64,000 nucleotides of DNA from CAISKJ01 sp046351555 (GTDB taxonomy: Bacteria > Myxococcota_A > Polyangia > Polyangiales > Ga0077539). This document shows, one piece after another, positions 1 through 9,732 of the stretch. Made by a program: the position numbers and the translations under genes. A model generated the notes under the pieces. The model was not told the DNA's origin and made no database searches. It saw only the letters and a list, made by a program, of their open reading frames with translations. Position 1 is the stretch's first letter. Each line of letters opens with the position of its first letter. The DNA lies in contig JAXLYI010000020.1 in NCBI GenBank assembly GCA_046351555.1, positions 62,001 to 126,000 of the forward strand, in the 5' to 3' direction.

Positions 1-83
1 GGGGAGCGCGCCGTCCAGCCGCGGGGCGTGTCCGAGCGGCGGCGCGTGCAGCAACGCTTTGACGCGGGCGCGGTCGGTCCGCG

Positions 84-1091
84 ATGATCCCGACCCTGAT
101 GCTGCGCTGCGCCTTCTTGCTCGCGCTCACCTGCCTCGGGTGCGCCGAGGCCGCGACCTCCGCGCGCCCGCCCACCAACGTGCCCCCGGTGCCCGACGCG
201 CGCGTCGAGGACGCGGGCCCCGAGGCCGGGGGCTCGCTGATCGCCGGCGGCGACCCCGACGCGTCCGCCGCGCCCGACGCGCGCCTCTCCGTCGACGTCA
301 CCGTGACGCGACCCGACGTCGCGCCGCCCGACGCGCCCCGCGACGCGGCCGCCGACCTGCCCCGCGACGTCGCGCCCGACCTCGCGCCCGACGTCCCGCG
401 CGACGTCGGGCCGGAGGAGGTGTGCGGCAACGGGCGCGACGACAACCTCGACGGCCAGGTCGACGAGGACTGCCCGGCGACGAGCTGCCCGCTTCCGCCG
501 CAGCCCCGCACGCGCGTCCGCTGGGTGGGCGGGACGCCGCCGCCGAGCGTCGCGCAGGCCGCCGCCGCGCTCGGGCTCACCGTCACCGCGGGCGCGGTGA
601 GCGCCGACGCGCTGCCCGACGCGTCGGTGATCGTGTTCGCGTACGGCGCGCCGGCCGACGAGTCGTGGCGCGACGCCCTCCGCGCGTGGGTGGAGGGAGG
701 CGGCGCGGTGATGACGCTCGTCATCGGCAGCGGCGAGCCCGACTCGCCCGAGTGCGACCCGCCCAACGCCCTCCTGCGGCGCTTCGGGCTCGCGTACTCC
801 TGCGCGTCGCCCGTCCCGTGGGGGCCCATCACGGCCTTCTTCCCGCACCCGCTCACCGACGGGCTCACCGTCGACGACGTCCCCTACGTCAACGGCCGCG
901 GCGTCACCGAGCGCCCCGGCGTGGCCACCGCGCCGCTCGCGGAGATCGACGGCCAGGTGGTGGCCCGCGCCGCCACGCCGGGCTGCGGCCGCGTGGTCGT
1001 GTGGGGCGACGAGCACGTGGGCATCGCGAGCTACGGCGACCGCCCGCTCCGCTTCTGGCGGCAGAGCCTCGCCTGGCTCGCGGGGCGCTGA
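84..1091 (+). CDS. Lipoprotein with Asp/Ala/Pro linker, MopE-like motif and ThuA-like domain
   Basis: A 335-residue predicted lipoprotein. The signal peptide ends at a lipobox (CLGC, Cys20). Residues about 30-110 are a low-complexity linker of repeated PDVA/PDAP steps. A Cys-bounded Asn/Asp-rich motif (CGNGRDDNLDGQVDEDC, about 113-129) resembles the MopE-type metal-binding motif common in myxobacterial surface proteins. The C-terminal ~190 residues alternate strands and helices and contain VIVFAYG, WVEGGGAVMTLV and GRVVVWGDEH, which suggests a glutamine-amidotransferase/ThuA-like fold. That fold assignment is inference, and no catalytic Cys is evident. The protein is probably anchored to the outer membrane or the periplasmic face. 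The ATG was chosen because it gives a proper lipoprotein signal; a longer overlapping reading frame on the same strand is an Arg-rich shadow. Function unknown. Confidence 0.85.
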   Translation: MIPTLMLRCAFLLALTCLGCAEAATSARPPTNVPPVPDARVEDAGPEAGGSLIAGGDPDASAAPDARLSVDVTVTRPDVAPPDAPRDAAADLPRDVAPDLAPDVPRDVGPEEVCGNGRDDNLDGQVDEDCPATSCPLPPQPRTRVRWVGGTPPPSVAQAAAALGLTVTAGAVSADALPDASVIVFAYGAPADESWRDALRAWVEGGGAVMTLVIGSGEPDSPECDPPNALLRRFGLAYSCASPVPWGPITAFFPHPLTDGLTVDDVPYVNGRGVTERPGVATAPLAEIDGQVVARAATPGCGRVVVWGDEHVGIASYGDRPLRFWRQSLAWLAGR

Positions 1092-1123
1092 CGTCCGGCC
1101 TTCCGCCGCGGCGCCCGCGACGG

Positions 1124-1129
1124 TAGCGT
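1124..1129 (+). promoter_or_regulatory. TAnnnT -10-like box, probable leaderless start of SDR gene
   Basis: TAGCGT preceded by GG sits 7 bases before the ATG at 1137, and no Shine-Dalgarno sequence is present. With a normal -10 to start-site distance, transcription would begin at or next to the start codon. Inferred by analogy with TANNNT leaderless promoters. Confidence 0.45.
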
Positions 1130-1136
1130 CGCGCCC

Positions 1137-1958
1137 ATGATCACCTCCGCGCGGCGCTTCGTTGACCAGACCGTCCTCGTCACCGGGGCCTCGCTCGGCG
1201 TCGGCCGCGCGGTGGCGCACGCCTTTCACGCCGAGGGGGCCAACGTGGTGATGGTGGCCCGCCGCATGGGCCCGCTGGAGGAGGCCGCGCGGGGCCTCGA
1301 CCGCGCGCTCTGCCTCGCCGCCGACGTCGCCGACGTCGCCGCGCTCGCGGGCCTCGTGGAGCGGAGCGTCGCGCGCTTCGGCGCCCTCGACGGCGTGGTG
1401 AACAACGCCGGCCTCCACCACCGCGGCCCCGTCGAGCGCAACGAGGCCGCCGACCTCGCGGCGATGGTCGACGTCAACCTCCGCGCGCCGATCGCGCTCA
1501 CGCGCCTCGCGCTGCCGCACCTGCTCGCGCGCCGTGGCTTCGCGGTGCAGGTGGCGAGCCTCGCGGGGAAGGTGCCGCTCGACGGGGCGGCGACGTACTC
1601 GGCGACGAAGTTCGGGCTGCGGGCCTTCAGCCTCGCGCTGGCGCAGGAGGTGGGCGGGCGCGGCGTGCGGGCGAGCGTCGTGAGCCCGGGGCCCATCGAC
1701 ACCGGCTTCATCATGGACGAGATCGACCGCGTCGAGGACATCGTCTTCAGCCAGGCGATGTGCACCGCGGACGACGTCGCCCGCATGGTGCTCGACTGCG
1801 CCCACGACGGCCGCGCCGAGCGCCAGTACCCCGAAGGGGGCGGGCGCCTCGCGACGCTCGGCTACCTGCTCCCGGGCCTGCGGCGACGTCTCAAGCCCCT
1901 CCTCGAAGCGCGCGGCCGCGCCGTGAAGGACCGCCTCCGCCGCGAGCGCGGGCGCTGA
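1137..1958 (+). CDS. SDR-family NAD(P)-dependent oxidoreductase
   Basis: A 273-residue classical short-chain dehydrogenase. It shows the cofactor-binding TGASLGVG near the N-terminus, the NNAG motif, a catalytic Ser in QVASLAG, and the YSATK active site (Tyr154, Lys158). The segment SPGPIDTGF fits the usual PG motif after the active site. The C-terminus carries a basic tail rich in Arg and Lys. Members reduce or oxidise carbonyl/alcohol groups in the cytoplasm; the substrate cannot be told. It stands alone, 45 bases after the preceding lipoprotein gene. Confidence 0.93.
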   Translation: MITSARRFVDQTVLVTGASLGVGRAVAHAFHAEGANVVMVARRMGPLEEAARGLDRALCLAADVADVAALAGLVERSVARFGALDGVVNNAGLHHRGPVERNEAADLAAMVDVNLRAPIALTRLALPHLLARRGFAVQVASLAGKVPLDGAATYSATKFGLRAFSLALAQEVGGRGVRASVVSPGPIDTGFIMDEIDRVEDIVFSQAMCTADDVARMVLDCAHDGRAERQYPEGGGRLATLGYLLPGLRRRLKPLLEARGRAVKDRLRRERGR

Positions 1959-1962
1959 GCGG

Positions 1963-1998
1963 GCTGTTGCACCGGCGCTACAGCGGCGGCGCAACAGC
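1963..1998. repeat. Inverted repeat between SDR gene and Cys-rich lipoprotein gene
   Basis: GCTGTTGC at 1963-1970 and its exact reverse complement GCAACAGC at 1991-1998 flank a 20-base spacer. It lies just after the SDR stop codon and 88 bases before the next ATG, so it may be an operator or part of a weak terminator. No T tract follows. Confidence 0.35.
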
Positions 1999-2085
1999 GT
2001 GGCGGCGCCACAACAGGTCGCCGGGGTCGCCGCCGCGTGCGGAAGGCGCGCCCGGCGTGGCGTGCGCCCTGCACGCGGGGGCTCC

Positions 2086-4780
2086 ATGGGACGAACGAGT
2101 TCGGCTCGCCTTCCGTCGGGATACGCAGCGCTGCTGGCGGCGTGGGTCGCGGTGGCGGGGGGCTGTGAGGCCGGCGGGGGCGCGCCGCCCGGGGCGACGG
2201 CGCGGCAGGCCGACACGGGGGGCTGCGCGCTGCCGTCGCTCGTCTGCGGCGGCGTCTGCCGCGACCTCACCAGCGACCGGGCGAACTGCGGCGCCTGCGG
2301 CCGCGCCTGCCCCGCCACGCGGGTGTGCTCGCGGGGCGAGTGCGCGGCGTCGTGCGGGGCAGGGCTCACGGCCTGCGCGGCCGACGGCTCGTGCCACGAC
2401 CTCCAGCACGACCCCGCCCACTGCGGCGCGTGCGGGCGGTCGTGCGGCGAGGGCGCGGCGTGCGACCGCGGGCGCTGCGCGGCGGCCTGCGACCCCGCGC
2501 GCGCGGCCTGCGGCGCGGGCTCGTGCCGCGACCTCCTGTCCGACCCGCAGAGCTGCGGCGCGTGCGGGCGCCAGTGCTTCGCCGGGGAGGTGTGCGTCCA
2601 GGGCGCCTGCGCGCTGCCGTCGGTGTGCGCGCTCGGGGCCGCCGCGAGCTCGACGGCGGTGGTCGACGCGTCGTGGACGGCCGGCGGCGCGTCGGCCGCG
2701 GTGGGCGCGTCGGCGGCCGCGTCGGCGGGGCAGCGCTTCACGGCGTCGCGCGCGGGCTTCCTCTCGGGCCTCGAGGTGTCGCTCGCCACCTGCGGGGGCG
2801 CGCTCGACGCGGACGCCGTCGTGCGGCTGACCGTGCGCGACGACCTCGGCCAGGCGCTCGGGTCGGCCGAGGTGCCGGCGGGCGCGGTGATCAACGGGCC
2901 CTGCCCGCGCGTGCCCGACCCCCTCGCGGCGGCGACGCGCGGCCGCGCCCTCTTCGACCTGAGCGCGCTCTGCATCCCCGTGGCCCCCGGGCGCGCGCTG
3001 GCCTTCGAGCTCACCGCGGCGGGCGCGACGAGCAGCGGCGCCTGCGCCGGCACCGCGGGCGCGCGGCGCTGCACCAACGCGACCTCCGTCGCCTGCACGA
3101 CCGCGGCGAACTGCGCGCGGCGCCCGGCGTCGGTGGTCGCGGGCTACGACCCGCTCGGCGCCTACGCGGGGGGCGAGGCGCTCGCCGGCGGCGCGGCGCG
3201 GCCGGGCGACCTTTCTTTCAAGGCGTACGTGACGCCCTACGCGCTCCAGTGCGGCGGCCTCGCGAGCTGCAACGGCGTCTGCCGCGACCTCACCTCCGAC
3301 CGCGCCCACTGCGGGGCCTGCGGGCGCGCGTGCGGCGCGGGGCGGGTGTGCGCGGCGGGCGTCTGCGCGGCCGACTGCGGCCCCGGGCTCGCCACCTGCG
3401 GCGCGGGCGCGGCGGCGTACTGCGCCGACCTCCGCTCGGACAACCTCAACTGCGGCGCGTGCGGCGCGGCGTGCCCGCCGGGGCGGGCCTGCGCGGCGGG
3501 CGCGTGCGTCCCCGCGTGCGGCGCGGGCGTGGCCTCGTGCGGCGCGGGCCGCGACGCGTACTGCGCGGCGACGGCGACCGACAACGCCAACTGCGGCGCC
3601 TGCGGCCGCGCCTGCCCGGCGGGCGCCGCGTGTTCGAACGGCGCGTGCGCGGCCACCTGCGGCGGCGCCACCGTCCGCTGCGGCGACGTCTGCGCCGACG
3701 TCCGCAACGACCCGGCGAACTGCGGCGCGTGCGGCCGCGCGTGCCCCGCGGGCGAGGTGTGCTCGGGCGGCGCGTGCGGCCGGGCGTGCGGCGAAGGCTC
3801 GATCGCGTGCGGCGCCGGGGCGCTCGCCCGCTGCGTCGACCCGCGCGCCGACAACGCCAACTGCGGGGGCTGCGGGCGCGCGTGCCCGGACGGCCAGGTG
3901 TGCTCGGGCGGCGCGTGCGCGGTGACCTGCGGCGCCGGCACGACCCGCTGCGGCGACGGCGCGGGGGCGTACTGCGCGGCGACCGCGACCGACCCCGCCA
4001 ACTGCGGCGGTTGCGGCGTGGCGTGCGGCGCCGGCGCGCGCTGCGCCGCGGGGCGCTGCGACGTGAGCTGCGCCCCGGGGCAGGTGGCCTGCGGCGGCCG
4101 CTGCGTCGACGTCGACCACGACCCGGCAAACTGCGGCGCGTGCGGGCGCTCGTGCGCGGCGGGCGAGTACTGCACGATGGGCGGCTGCGCGGCGGCGTGC
4201 GAGGCGCCGGACGTCCGCTGCGGGGGCCGCTGCGTGGCGCTCGAGCACGACCCCGACCACTGCGGGGCCTGCGGGGTCTCGTGCCCGCCGCCGCCGACCA
4301 ACGCGCTGCGGGCGTGCGCCGCGCGGACGTGCGGGTGGTTCTGCGCGCCGGGCTTCGGCGACTGCGACGGCGCGCCGGCCGGCGGCTGCGAGTCCGACCT
4401 GCGGGTCGATGCGCGCAACTGCGGCGCGTGCGGGCGGGCCTGCGCGCTCCCGCACGCCGCGGCGCGGTGCGCGGCGGGCGCGTGCGCGGTGGCGTCCTGC
4501 GACGCGGGCTGGGCCGACTGCGACGGCGACCCGGCCAACGGCTGCGAGCTCCGCGAGGGGGGGCCCTGCGACGCCCCGGGGTTGTGCGTGTCGGGCACGA
4601 TGACCTGCGACGAAGGGAGGCCGACGTGCATCGTCGAGTCCGTCTTCACGGCGGGCACGCCCTGCCGACCGGCGGCGGGCGGGTGCGACGTGGCGGAGGC
4701 CTGCGACGGGACCTCGTTCGTCTGCCCGCCCGACGCGCTGGCGCCGGCGGCGACGGTGTGCCGGGCCGCGATGGGGGGGG
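2086..4780 (+). CDS. 5' part of giant Cys-rich repeat lipoprotein (frame changes at a G8 tract)
   Basis: First ~898 codons of what appears to be one gene continuing at 4781. The ATG at 2086 opens a lipoprotein signal (lipobox VAGGC); a GTG at 1999 is in frame but would bury that signal. About three eight-cysteine repeats (typical core CGACGRACP) occupy residues ~46-180. A Cys-poor domain of ~200 residues (~185-385) follows, rich in Ala/Ser with predicted beta strands, and then about ten more repeats to residue ~840. Two CDVAE-type Cys motifs come next; the second is cut by the frame change. The family is widespread in myxobacteria and its function is unknown; the cysteines suggest a disulphide-rich extracellular stalk. 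This frame stays open to 7575 but becomes Arg-rich nonsense after 4780. Confidence 0.85.
4773..4780 (+). other. G8 homopolymer at a frame change
   Basis: Eight consecutive Gs follow AT. With seven Gs the frame would run GGG GGG TGC GAC GTC, restoring GGCDVAEVCDG, a near copy of GGCDVAEACDG encoded ~95 bases upstream. This locates the break precisely. It may be an assembly error, a real mutation, or a slippage or phase-variation site. Confidence 0.85.
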
Positions 4781-7700
4781 TGCGACGTCGCGGAGGTGTG
4801 CGACGGCGCATCGGCCGCGTGCCCCGCGGACGCGCTGCGGGCCGAGGGGGCCGCCTGCGACGACGGCGACGCCTGCACCGCGGGCGAGGCGTGCCGCGCG
4901 GGCGCGTGCGGCGGCGGCGCGGCGATCACCTGCGCGGAGACCGAGTGCGGGGGGACGCGCTGCGACCGCGCGCGCGGCTGCCTGCCCAAGGCCGACGGCA
5001 CCGCGTGCGACGACCGCGACGCCGCCACCGGCCAGGACCGCTGCTACGACGGCGCCTGCCGGGGCTACCCCGAGGAGCGCGTGGCCCAGATCGCCGGCGG
5101 CGCGCGGCACACGCTCCTCCGCCTCGACGACGGCTCGGTGTGGGCGATGGGCGCCGACGACCGCGGGCAGCTCGGCGACGGCGCGTCGCGACGTCGCACG
5201 GTGCCGGGGCGCGTGCAGGGCCTGCCGCCTGCGGTGGACGTCGCGGCCGGCGGCGACGCGAGCCTGGCGGCGACCTCCGACGGCGGGCTCTTCTTCTGGG
5301 GCGAGCTGCGGCTGCCCGACGGCCGCTCGCTCTCGGCCGCGACCCCGCAGCGCGTCGCGGGCCCGACGGGCGTCGTGCGCGTCGCCGCGAGCCGCACGCA
5401 CCTCCTCGCGGTGACCAGCGCGGGCGAGCTGTGGACGGCCGGGGACAACACCTACGGCGCGCTCGGGCGCGAGGACGGCGGCGACCCGCTCCGCTTCGAC
5501 CGGGCCCGCATCGAGGCCGTGGCGCAGGCCGCCGCGGGGCCCCACTTCACCGTCGCGTCGTCCGCGGGGACGGTCTGGGCCTGGGGCAACAACAGCTACG
5601 GCGTGACGGGCGCCGCGGTGCCCACGGTCGTCCCGGTCCCGACGGTGGTCGCCGGCGCGCCGGTCGCGGCGGAGCTGGCCGCGGGCGAGGGGCACGTGCT
5701 CGCGCGCGCCACCGACGGGACCCTCTGGTCGTGGGGGCGCAACGACGGCGGCCAGCTCGGCGACGGCACCACGACGAGCCGACCGGAGCCCCGCCGGGTC
5801 GCCTCCCTCGCGGGCGTCACCAGGGTGGCCGCGGGGCCCTTCCGCGGCTTCGCGCTCGGCAGCCGCGGCGAGCTTTGGGGCTGGGGGCGCAACGCCACCG
5901 GGGAGCTCGGCCGGCTCGCGGACTTCACCCTCACGCCGACGCGCGTGCCGGGCCTCCCCAGCGTCGACGCGGTCGGCGCCGGCGAGCGCGCCTCGCTCGC
6001 GTACGTCGCCTCCGCCGCGGGGCGCAGGCTGTGGGCCTTCGGCGACGGGGCCGAGGGGCAGCTCGGCGGCGGGTTCCCCGTGGCGACGCAGGACGACCCG
6101 GCCACCGTGGTGGGCTTCGGCCGCAACCGGCACCTGGTGATCGAGCAGAACTACGACACGCGCCGCACCGGGGCCAACCTCCGCGAGACGGCGCTCACCG
6201 TCGCCAACGTGCGCCCGGGCTCCTTCGGCCGCGCCATCCCCGACCTCGTCGTGCGCGGCCAGGTGTACGCGCAGCCGCTCTTCGTCGCCGGCGCCGTGCG
6301 CGGCCGCGACGCGCTCTACGTGGCGACCGAGCGCAACTACCTCTACGCCTTCGACGCCACCACCGGCGAGAGCCTCTGGCCCTCGCCCGCGGTCTTCGAC
6401 GACCCGGTCACGGCCGGGTGCGGCGACTGCACCAACATCTCGCCCTACGTCGGCATCACCAGCACGCCCGCCATCGACCTCGCGACGGGGACGATCTACG
6501 TCGTCGCGAAGGTCGCCGCGCCCACCGCCGGGCCGACCTTCTACATCCACGCGGTGGACATGGTCACCGGCGCGCTGCGCAGCAGGTCGGCGCCGATCGC
6601 GGCGGTGCTCCCGGGCTGCTCGTCGGACTCGACGGCCGCCGGCCTCTCGCCCTACCCGCTGCCGCCCTGCACCGACGCGATGCTCACCGTGCGGTTCCAG
6701 GCCGCGAAGCAGTACCAGCGCCCGGGCCTGCTCCTCCAGGACGGCCTGCTCTACGTGGCCTTCGGCGGCACCTGCGACCAGTACCCCTACCACGGCTGGC
6801 TGATGACCTACGACGCCGCGACCCTCGCGCCGCGCGGCACGTTCATCACGACCCACGAGGGCGCGCGCGACGCGTCGGGGCACGTCACCGACTGCCCGAG
6901 GTTCATCGGGACGTGCCCGGGCTTCGGCTACGGCGGCGGCGTGTGGCAGGGCGGGCGCGGCCTGGCCAGCACCGGCACGGGCGACGTGTTCTTCACCGAC
7001 GGCAACGCGATCTCGCCCGCGCCGCTCACCCCCGCCGGCATGCCCTCGAACGCGCGCCCGCTCGACCTCAGCAACGCGGTGATGCGCGTGAGCCGCGGCC
7101 GCGAAGGCGCCCTCACGCTCACGTCGTGGTTCACGCAGTCCAACTACGAGCAGCTCGACGACGACGACGACGACCTCGGCTCGGGCGGCGTGCTCCTCGT
7201 CCCGGGCATCGCCCCGGCGTCCGCGCGGCTCATCACCGGCGGCAAGGAGGCGCGGCTGCTGGTGCTTCGGCCCGACGACCTCGGCGGCCCGACCGGCCGC
7301 GGCATCTCGCCCACCGACGACGGCCTCGCGCAGCCGCCCGTGGACATCCCGGGCCGCCACGCCAGCACCTACACGGGCAACATCCACATCGGGCCGGTCT
7401 TCTGGCGCGGGCGCTCGTCCGGCGCGCAGGTCTACGTGCTCCCCGAGGAGCTCAGGGTGATGGCCTTCCGCTTCGACGACGCGACGGGGCAGCTCGCCGC
7501 CACCCCGACGACGGCGCCGACGACGCCCAACTTCCTGGTCTACCGCTCCACGCTGGCGGTCTCCGCCGATGGTGACGCGGACGGCACCGGCGTGCTGTGG
7601 GGCACCGGCCAGCAGCTCGGCGGCGTGCTCTTCGCGTACGACGCCGCCAACGTCGCCGCGGGCCCGATCTGGAACAGCAACGGCGACGCGGCCGACGCCC

Positions 7701-8269
7701 TCGGCACCTGGCAGAACTACGGCATCCCCACGGTCGCCAACGGGCGGGTGTACGTCCCGGTCCGCGATGGCGACGACGGGCGCATCGCGGTCTACGGCCT
7801 GAGGCCGGTGCCGCGCGCAGGCGTCGCGGTGGCCGACCCCTGCACGCCGCTGCCACCCCCGCCGACGACCTGGGACGCGCTCTACCGGGACTTCCTCGCG
7901 CCGACGCCGAGCTTCTGCAGCCAGCCCACCCAGACCGCGGGGCACTGCCAGAACTGCCACCACCCCGAAGGCTCCGCGGGGTCCGCGTGGAACTTCGGCA
8001 CCACCGGCGACGACCTCTACCGCGAGCTCGTCGCCCGGCGCTTCGTCAGCCCGGGGCCGGCCGCGCCGTCGTCGCCCCTCGGCTGCGACCCGCGGGCGGG
8101 CGCCTGCCCGAGCGGTGCGTCCCCGATCTTCTGGGTGAGCGGCGGCCGGATGCCCCTCGACCACGGCCCGACGTGCGACGCGCCGTTCGTCGCGGCGATC
8201 CGCGGCTGGCTCGCGGCGGGCGGCTGCCGCCGGCCCCCCACCGACGGCACGATGAACTGCCCGCCATGA
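4781..8269 (+). CDS. 3' part of giant lipoprotein: RCC1 propeller, PQQ-like propeller, CxxCH motif
   Basis: About 1,162 codons in the frame that continues the preceding entry; a joined protein would have ~2,060 residues. After a short Cys-rich stretch come seven RCC1-type units at about 5100-6110 (VWAMGADDRGQLGDG, LWSWGRNDGGQLG, LWGWGRNATGELG; one degenerate), enough for one seven-bladed propeller. From ~6150 to ~7800 a second beta-propeller of PQQ/BamB-like character follows (LYVATERNYLYAFDATTG, GITSTPAIDLATGTIYVV), with a run of six Asp at ~7160. The C-terminal ~150 residues contain CQNCH at 7946-7960, a c-type heme-binding motif. Taken alone, this half would need an internal start (first ATG at 4796) and would lack an export signal. 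Probably cell-surface; whether heme is bound is inference. Confidence 0.82.
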   Translation, partial: CDVAEVCDGASAACPADALRAEGAACDDGDACTAGEACRAGACGGGAAITCAETECGGTRCDRARGCLPKADGTACDDRDAATGQDRCYDGACRGYPEERVAQIAGGARHTLLRLDDGSVWAMGADDRGQLGDGASRRRTVPGRVQGLPPAVDVAAGGDASLAATSDGGLFFWGELRLPDGRSLSAATPQRVAGPTGVVRVAASRTHLLAVTSAGELWTAGDNTYGALGREDGGDPLRFDRARIEAVAQAAAGPHFTVASSAGTVWAWGNNSYGVTGAAVPTVVPVPTVVAGAPVAAELAAGEGHVLARATDGTLWSWGRNDGGQLGDGTTTSRPEPRRVASLAGVTRVAAGPFRGFALGSRGELWGWGRNATGELGRLADFTLTPTRVPGLPSVDAVGAGERASLAYVASAAGRRLWAFGDGAEGQLGGGFPVATQDDPATVVGFGRNRHLVIEQNYDTRRTGANLRETALTVANVRPGSFGRAIPDLVVRGQVYAQPLFVAGAVRGRDALYVATERNYLYAFDATTGESLWPSPAVFDDPVTAGCGDCTNISPYVGITSTPAIDLATGTIYVVAKVAAPTAGPTFYIHAVDMVTGALRSRSAPIAAVLPGCSSDSTAAGLSPYPLPPCTDAMLTVRFQAAKQYQRPGLLLQDGLLYVAFGGTCDQYPYHGWLMTYDAATLAPRGTFITTHEGARDASGHVTDCPRFIGTCPGFGYGGGVWQGGRGLASTGTGDVFFTDGNAISPAPLTPAGMPSNARPLDLSNAVMRVSRGREGALTLTSWFTQSNYEQLDDDDDDLGSGGVLLVPGIAPASARLITGGKEARLLVLRPDDLGGPTGRGISPTDDGLAQPPVDIPGRHASTYTGNIHIGPVFWRGRSSGAQVYVLPEELRVMAFRFDDATGQLAATPTTAPTTPNFLVYRSTLAVSADGDADGTGVLWGTGQQLGGVLFAYDAANVAAGPIWNSNGDAADALGTWQNYGIPTVANGRVYVPVRDGDDGRIAVYGLRPVPRAGVAVADPCTPLPPPPTTWDALYRDFLAPTPSFCSQPTQTAGHCQNCHHPEGSAGSAWNFGTTGDDLYRELVARRFVSPGPAAPSSPLGCDPRAGACPSGASPIFWVSGGRMPLDHGPTCDAPFVAAIRGWLAAGGCRRPPTDGTMNCPP

Positions 8270-8340
8270 CGCCCCCCCCCTCGAACACTCGGGCCCTCCC
8301 CCGCGACACGCGCCGCGCAATTCGCTACAAACGTCGAGCG

Positions 8341-9732
8341 ATGGACCGCCTCGCCCGCCGCCACCCGGGGCTCGCCGCGACCGCTGTGTGGGCGCTCCTC
8401 CACGCCGCCTGCACGCCGCTCGTCGGCTCGGCGCCGACGCTGGACATCTCCGACGGCACGGCGCCGCAGGACGTCGCCGACGTCGCGCCACCCGACGTCG
8501 CCCCGGACGCCGCGTGCCCGAGGCCCGACGCGGGGCTCGCGCCGGGCGCGCCCGACCCGACCTACAGGGGCGGGAGGTTCCCCACGCCGGGCGGGTACTT
8601 TCAGGTGCGCGGCGCGGCGCTCGACGCGCGCGGCCGCGTGTACGTCTACGGGGCGGTGCCCAACTGCGTCGACGCGCGCTCCAACCTCGACCTCACGGTC
8701 GTGCGCCACCGCGAGGACGGCGCCCTCGACGAGGGCTTCGGCGAGGGCGGCCGCGCGTGCTGGGACGGGCCGCTCCCGGACGCGCAGCTCGACGAGGCCA
8801 TGGCCGCCACAGTGGACGCGCGGGGGCGGCTGTACCTCGTGGGCTACAGCAGCCCCGGCGGCCCGGCGGATACGATCGTGGCGCGGCTCGACGAGGGCGG
8901 CCGGTTCGACCCGACCTTCAACGGCGGGCGCGTGCTGCTGCTCCGGCCCGCGCCGCCGGGGCTGCCGCTGAGCACCTCCGCGCGCGGCATCGTCGCGGAC
9001 GACCGCGGCGCCTACGTGGCCGGCTACAACGGGACCTACGGCTGGGCGGTGCGGCTCGCCGACGACGGCTCTGCCGACGAGGCCTTCGCGCGCTCGCCCG
9101 CCGCGCTCGACGTCAGCGTGCAGGGCTGGTTCGCGTTCACGCGGGCGGGCGACGCGCTGCTGCTCGCGGGCGTGCGTCGGACGGACGGCGCGCTCGTCGT
9201 CCGCCGCGTGGGGCTCGACGGCGCCGTCGACGCGGCCTTCGGAGAAGGCGGCTACGCGGTGGCACCCCCGCTCGCGTCCCCGCGCCCGCTCGCGGTCTCG
9301 GCTCGCCCCGGCGGCGACGTCACCGTCGCGGCGGCCAGCGGCTCGGCCGACGTCAACGCGATGCGCGCGACCGCCGTCCGCTTCACGGCCGCGGGCGCCG
9401 TCGCCCGGGGCTTCGCGGCCGGCGGCGTGTACACCTCCAGCTCGTACCTGCAGCCCGACTACGAGGCGCACGTGCTCGCGGCGGAGTGCGGCGCGTCGCT
9501 GCTCCTCGGGGGGACGCGCCACGCCACCGCGACGATGACGTACGGCGCCGTCGAGCGCCTCGACGCGCGCGGCGCGCCCGACCCGCGGTTCGGCACCGCG
9601 GGCGCCGTCTACGGGACGGTGCCCACCGAGGGCATCGCGGCCGTGCTCGTCCACCCCGCCACGGGCTGGATCTACGTGGTGACGCGCGACGGGAACAACG
9701 ACCACTACAGCGTCCAGCGGTACGCGCCGTGA
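8341..9732 (+). CDS. Delta-60 repeat beta-propeller lipoprotein
   Basis: 463 residues. The signal peptide ends at LLHAAC (Cys24). A short PDVADVAPPDVAPD linker follows, then repeated units with the delta-60 signature Asp-x-x-Phe-Gly/Asn-x-Gly-Gly: DEGFGEGGRACW, DPTFNGGRVLL, DAAFGEGGYAV and DPRFGTAGAVYG. These repeats are frequent in deltaproteobacterial surface proteins and probably form a beta-propeller. The ATG at 8341 is preceded by TACAAACGT 9 bases upstream and no Shine-Dalgarno. The next gene is a paralogue whose GTG start overlaps this stop codon, implying translational coupling. Function unknown; probably displayed on the outer membrane. Confidence 0.88.
   Translation: MDRLARRHPGLAATAVWALLHAACTPLVGSAPTLDISDGTAPQDVADVAPPDVAPDAACPRPDAGLAPGAPDPTYRGGRFPTPGGYFQVRGAALDARGRVYVYGAVPNCVDARSNLDLTVVRHREDGALDEGFGEGGRACWDGPLPDAQLDEAMAATVDARGRLYLVGYSSPGGPADTIVARLDEGGRFDPTFNGGRVLLLRPAPPGLPLSTSARGIVADDRGAYVAGYNGTYGWAVRLADDGSADEAFARSPAALDVSVQGWFAFTRAGDALLLAGVRRTDGALVVRRVGLDGAVDAAFGEGGYAVAPPLASPRPLAVSARPGGDVTVAAASGSADVNAMRATAVRFTAAGAVARGFAAGGVYTSSSYLQPDYEAHVLAAECGASLLLGGTRHATATMTYGAVERLDARGAPDPRFGTAGAVYGTVPTEGIAAVLVHPATGWIYVVTRDGNNDHYSVQRYAP

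Noticed and set aside
1..83. Partial gene at the left edge
   Set aside because: No start codon on the minus strand and no conserved frame; I see nothing supportable before the ATG at 84.
1999..7575. Continuous +1-frame reading of the giant lipoprotein to 7575
   Set aside because: After the G8 tract the frame becomes Arg-rich with no domain, while RCC1, propeller and CxxCH motifs appear in the shifted frame to 8269.
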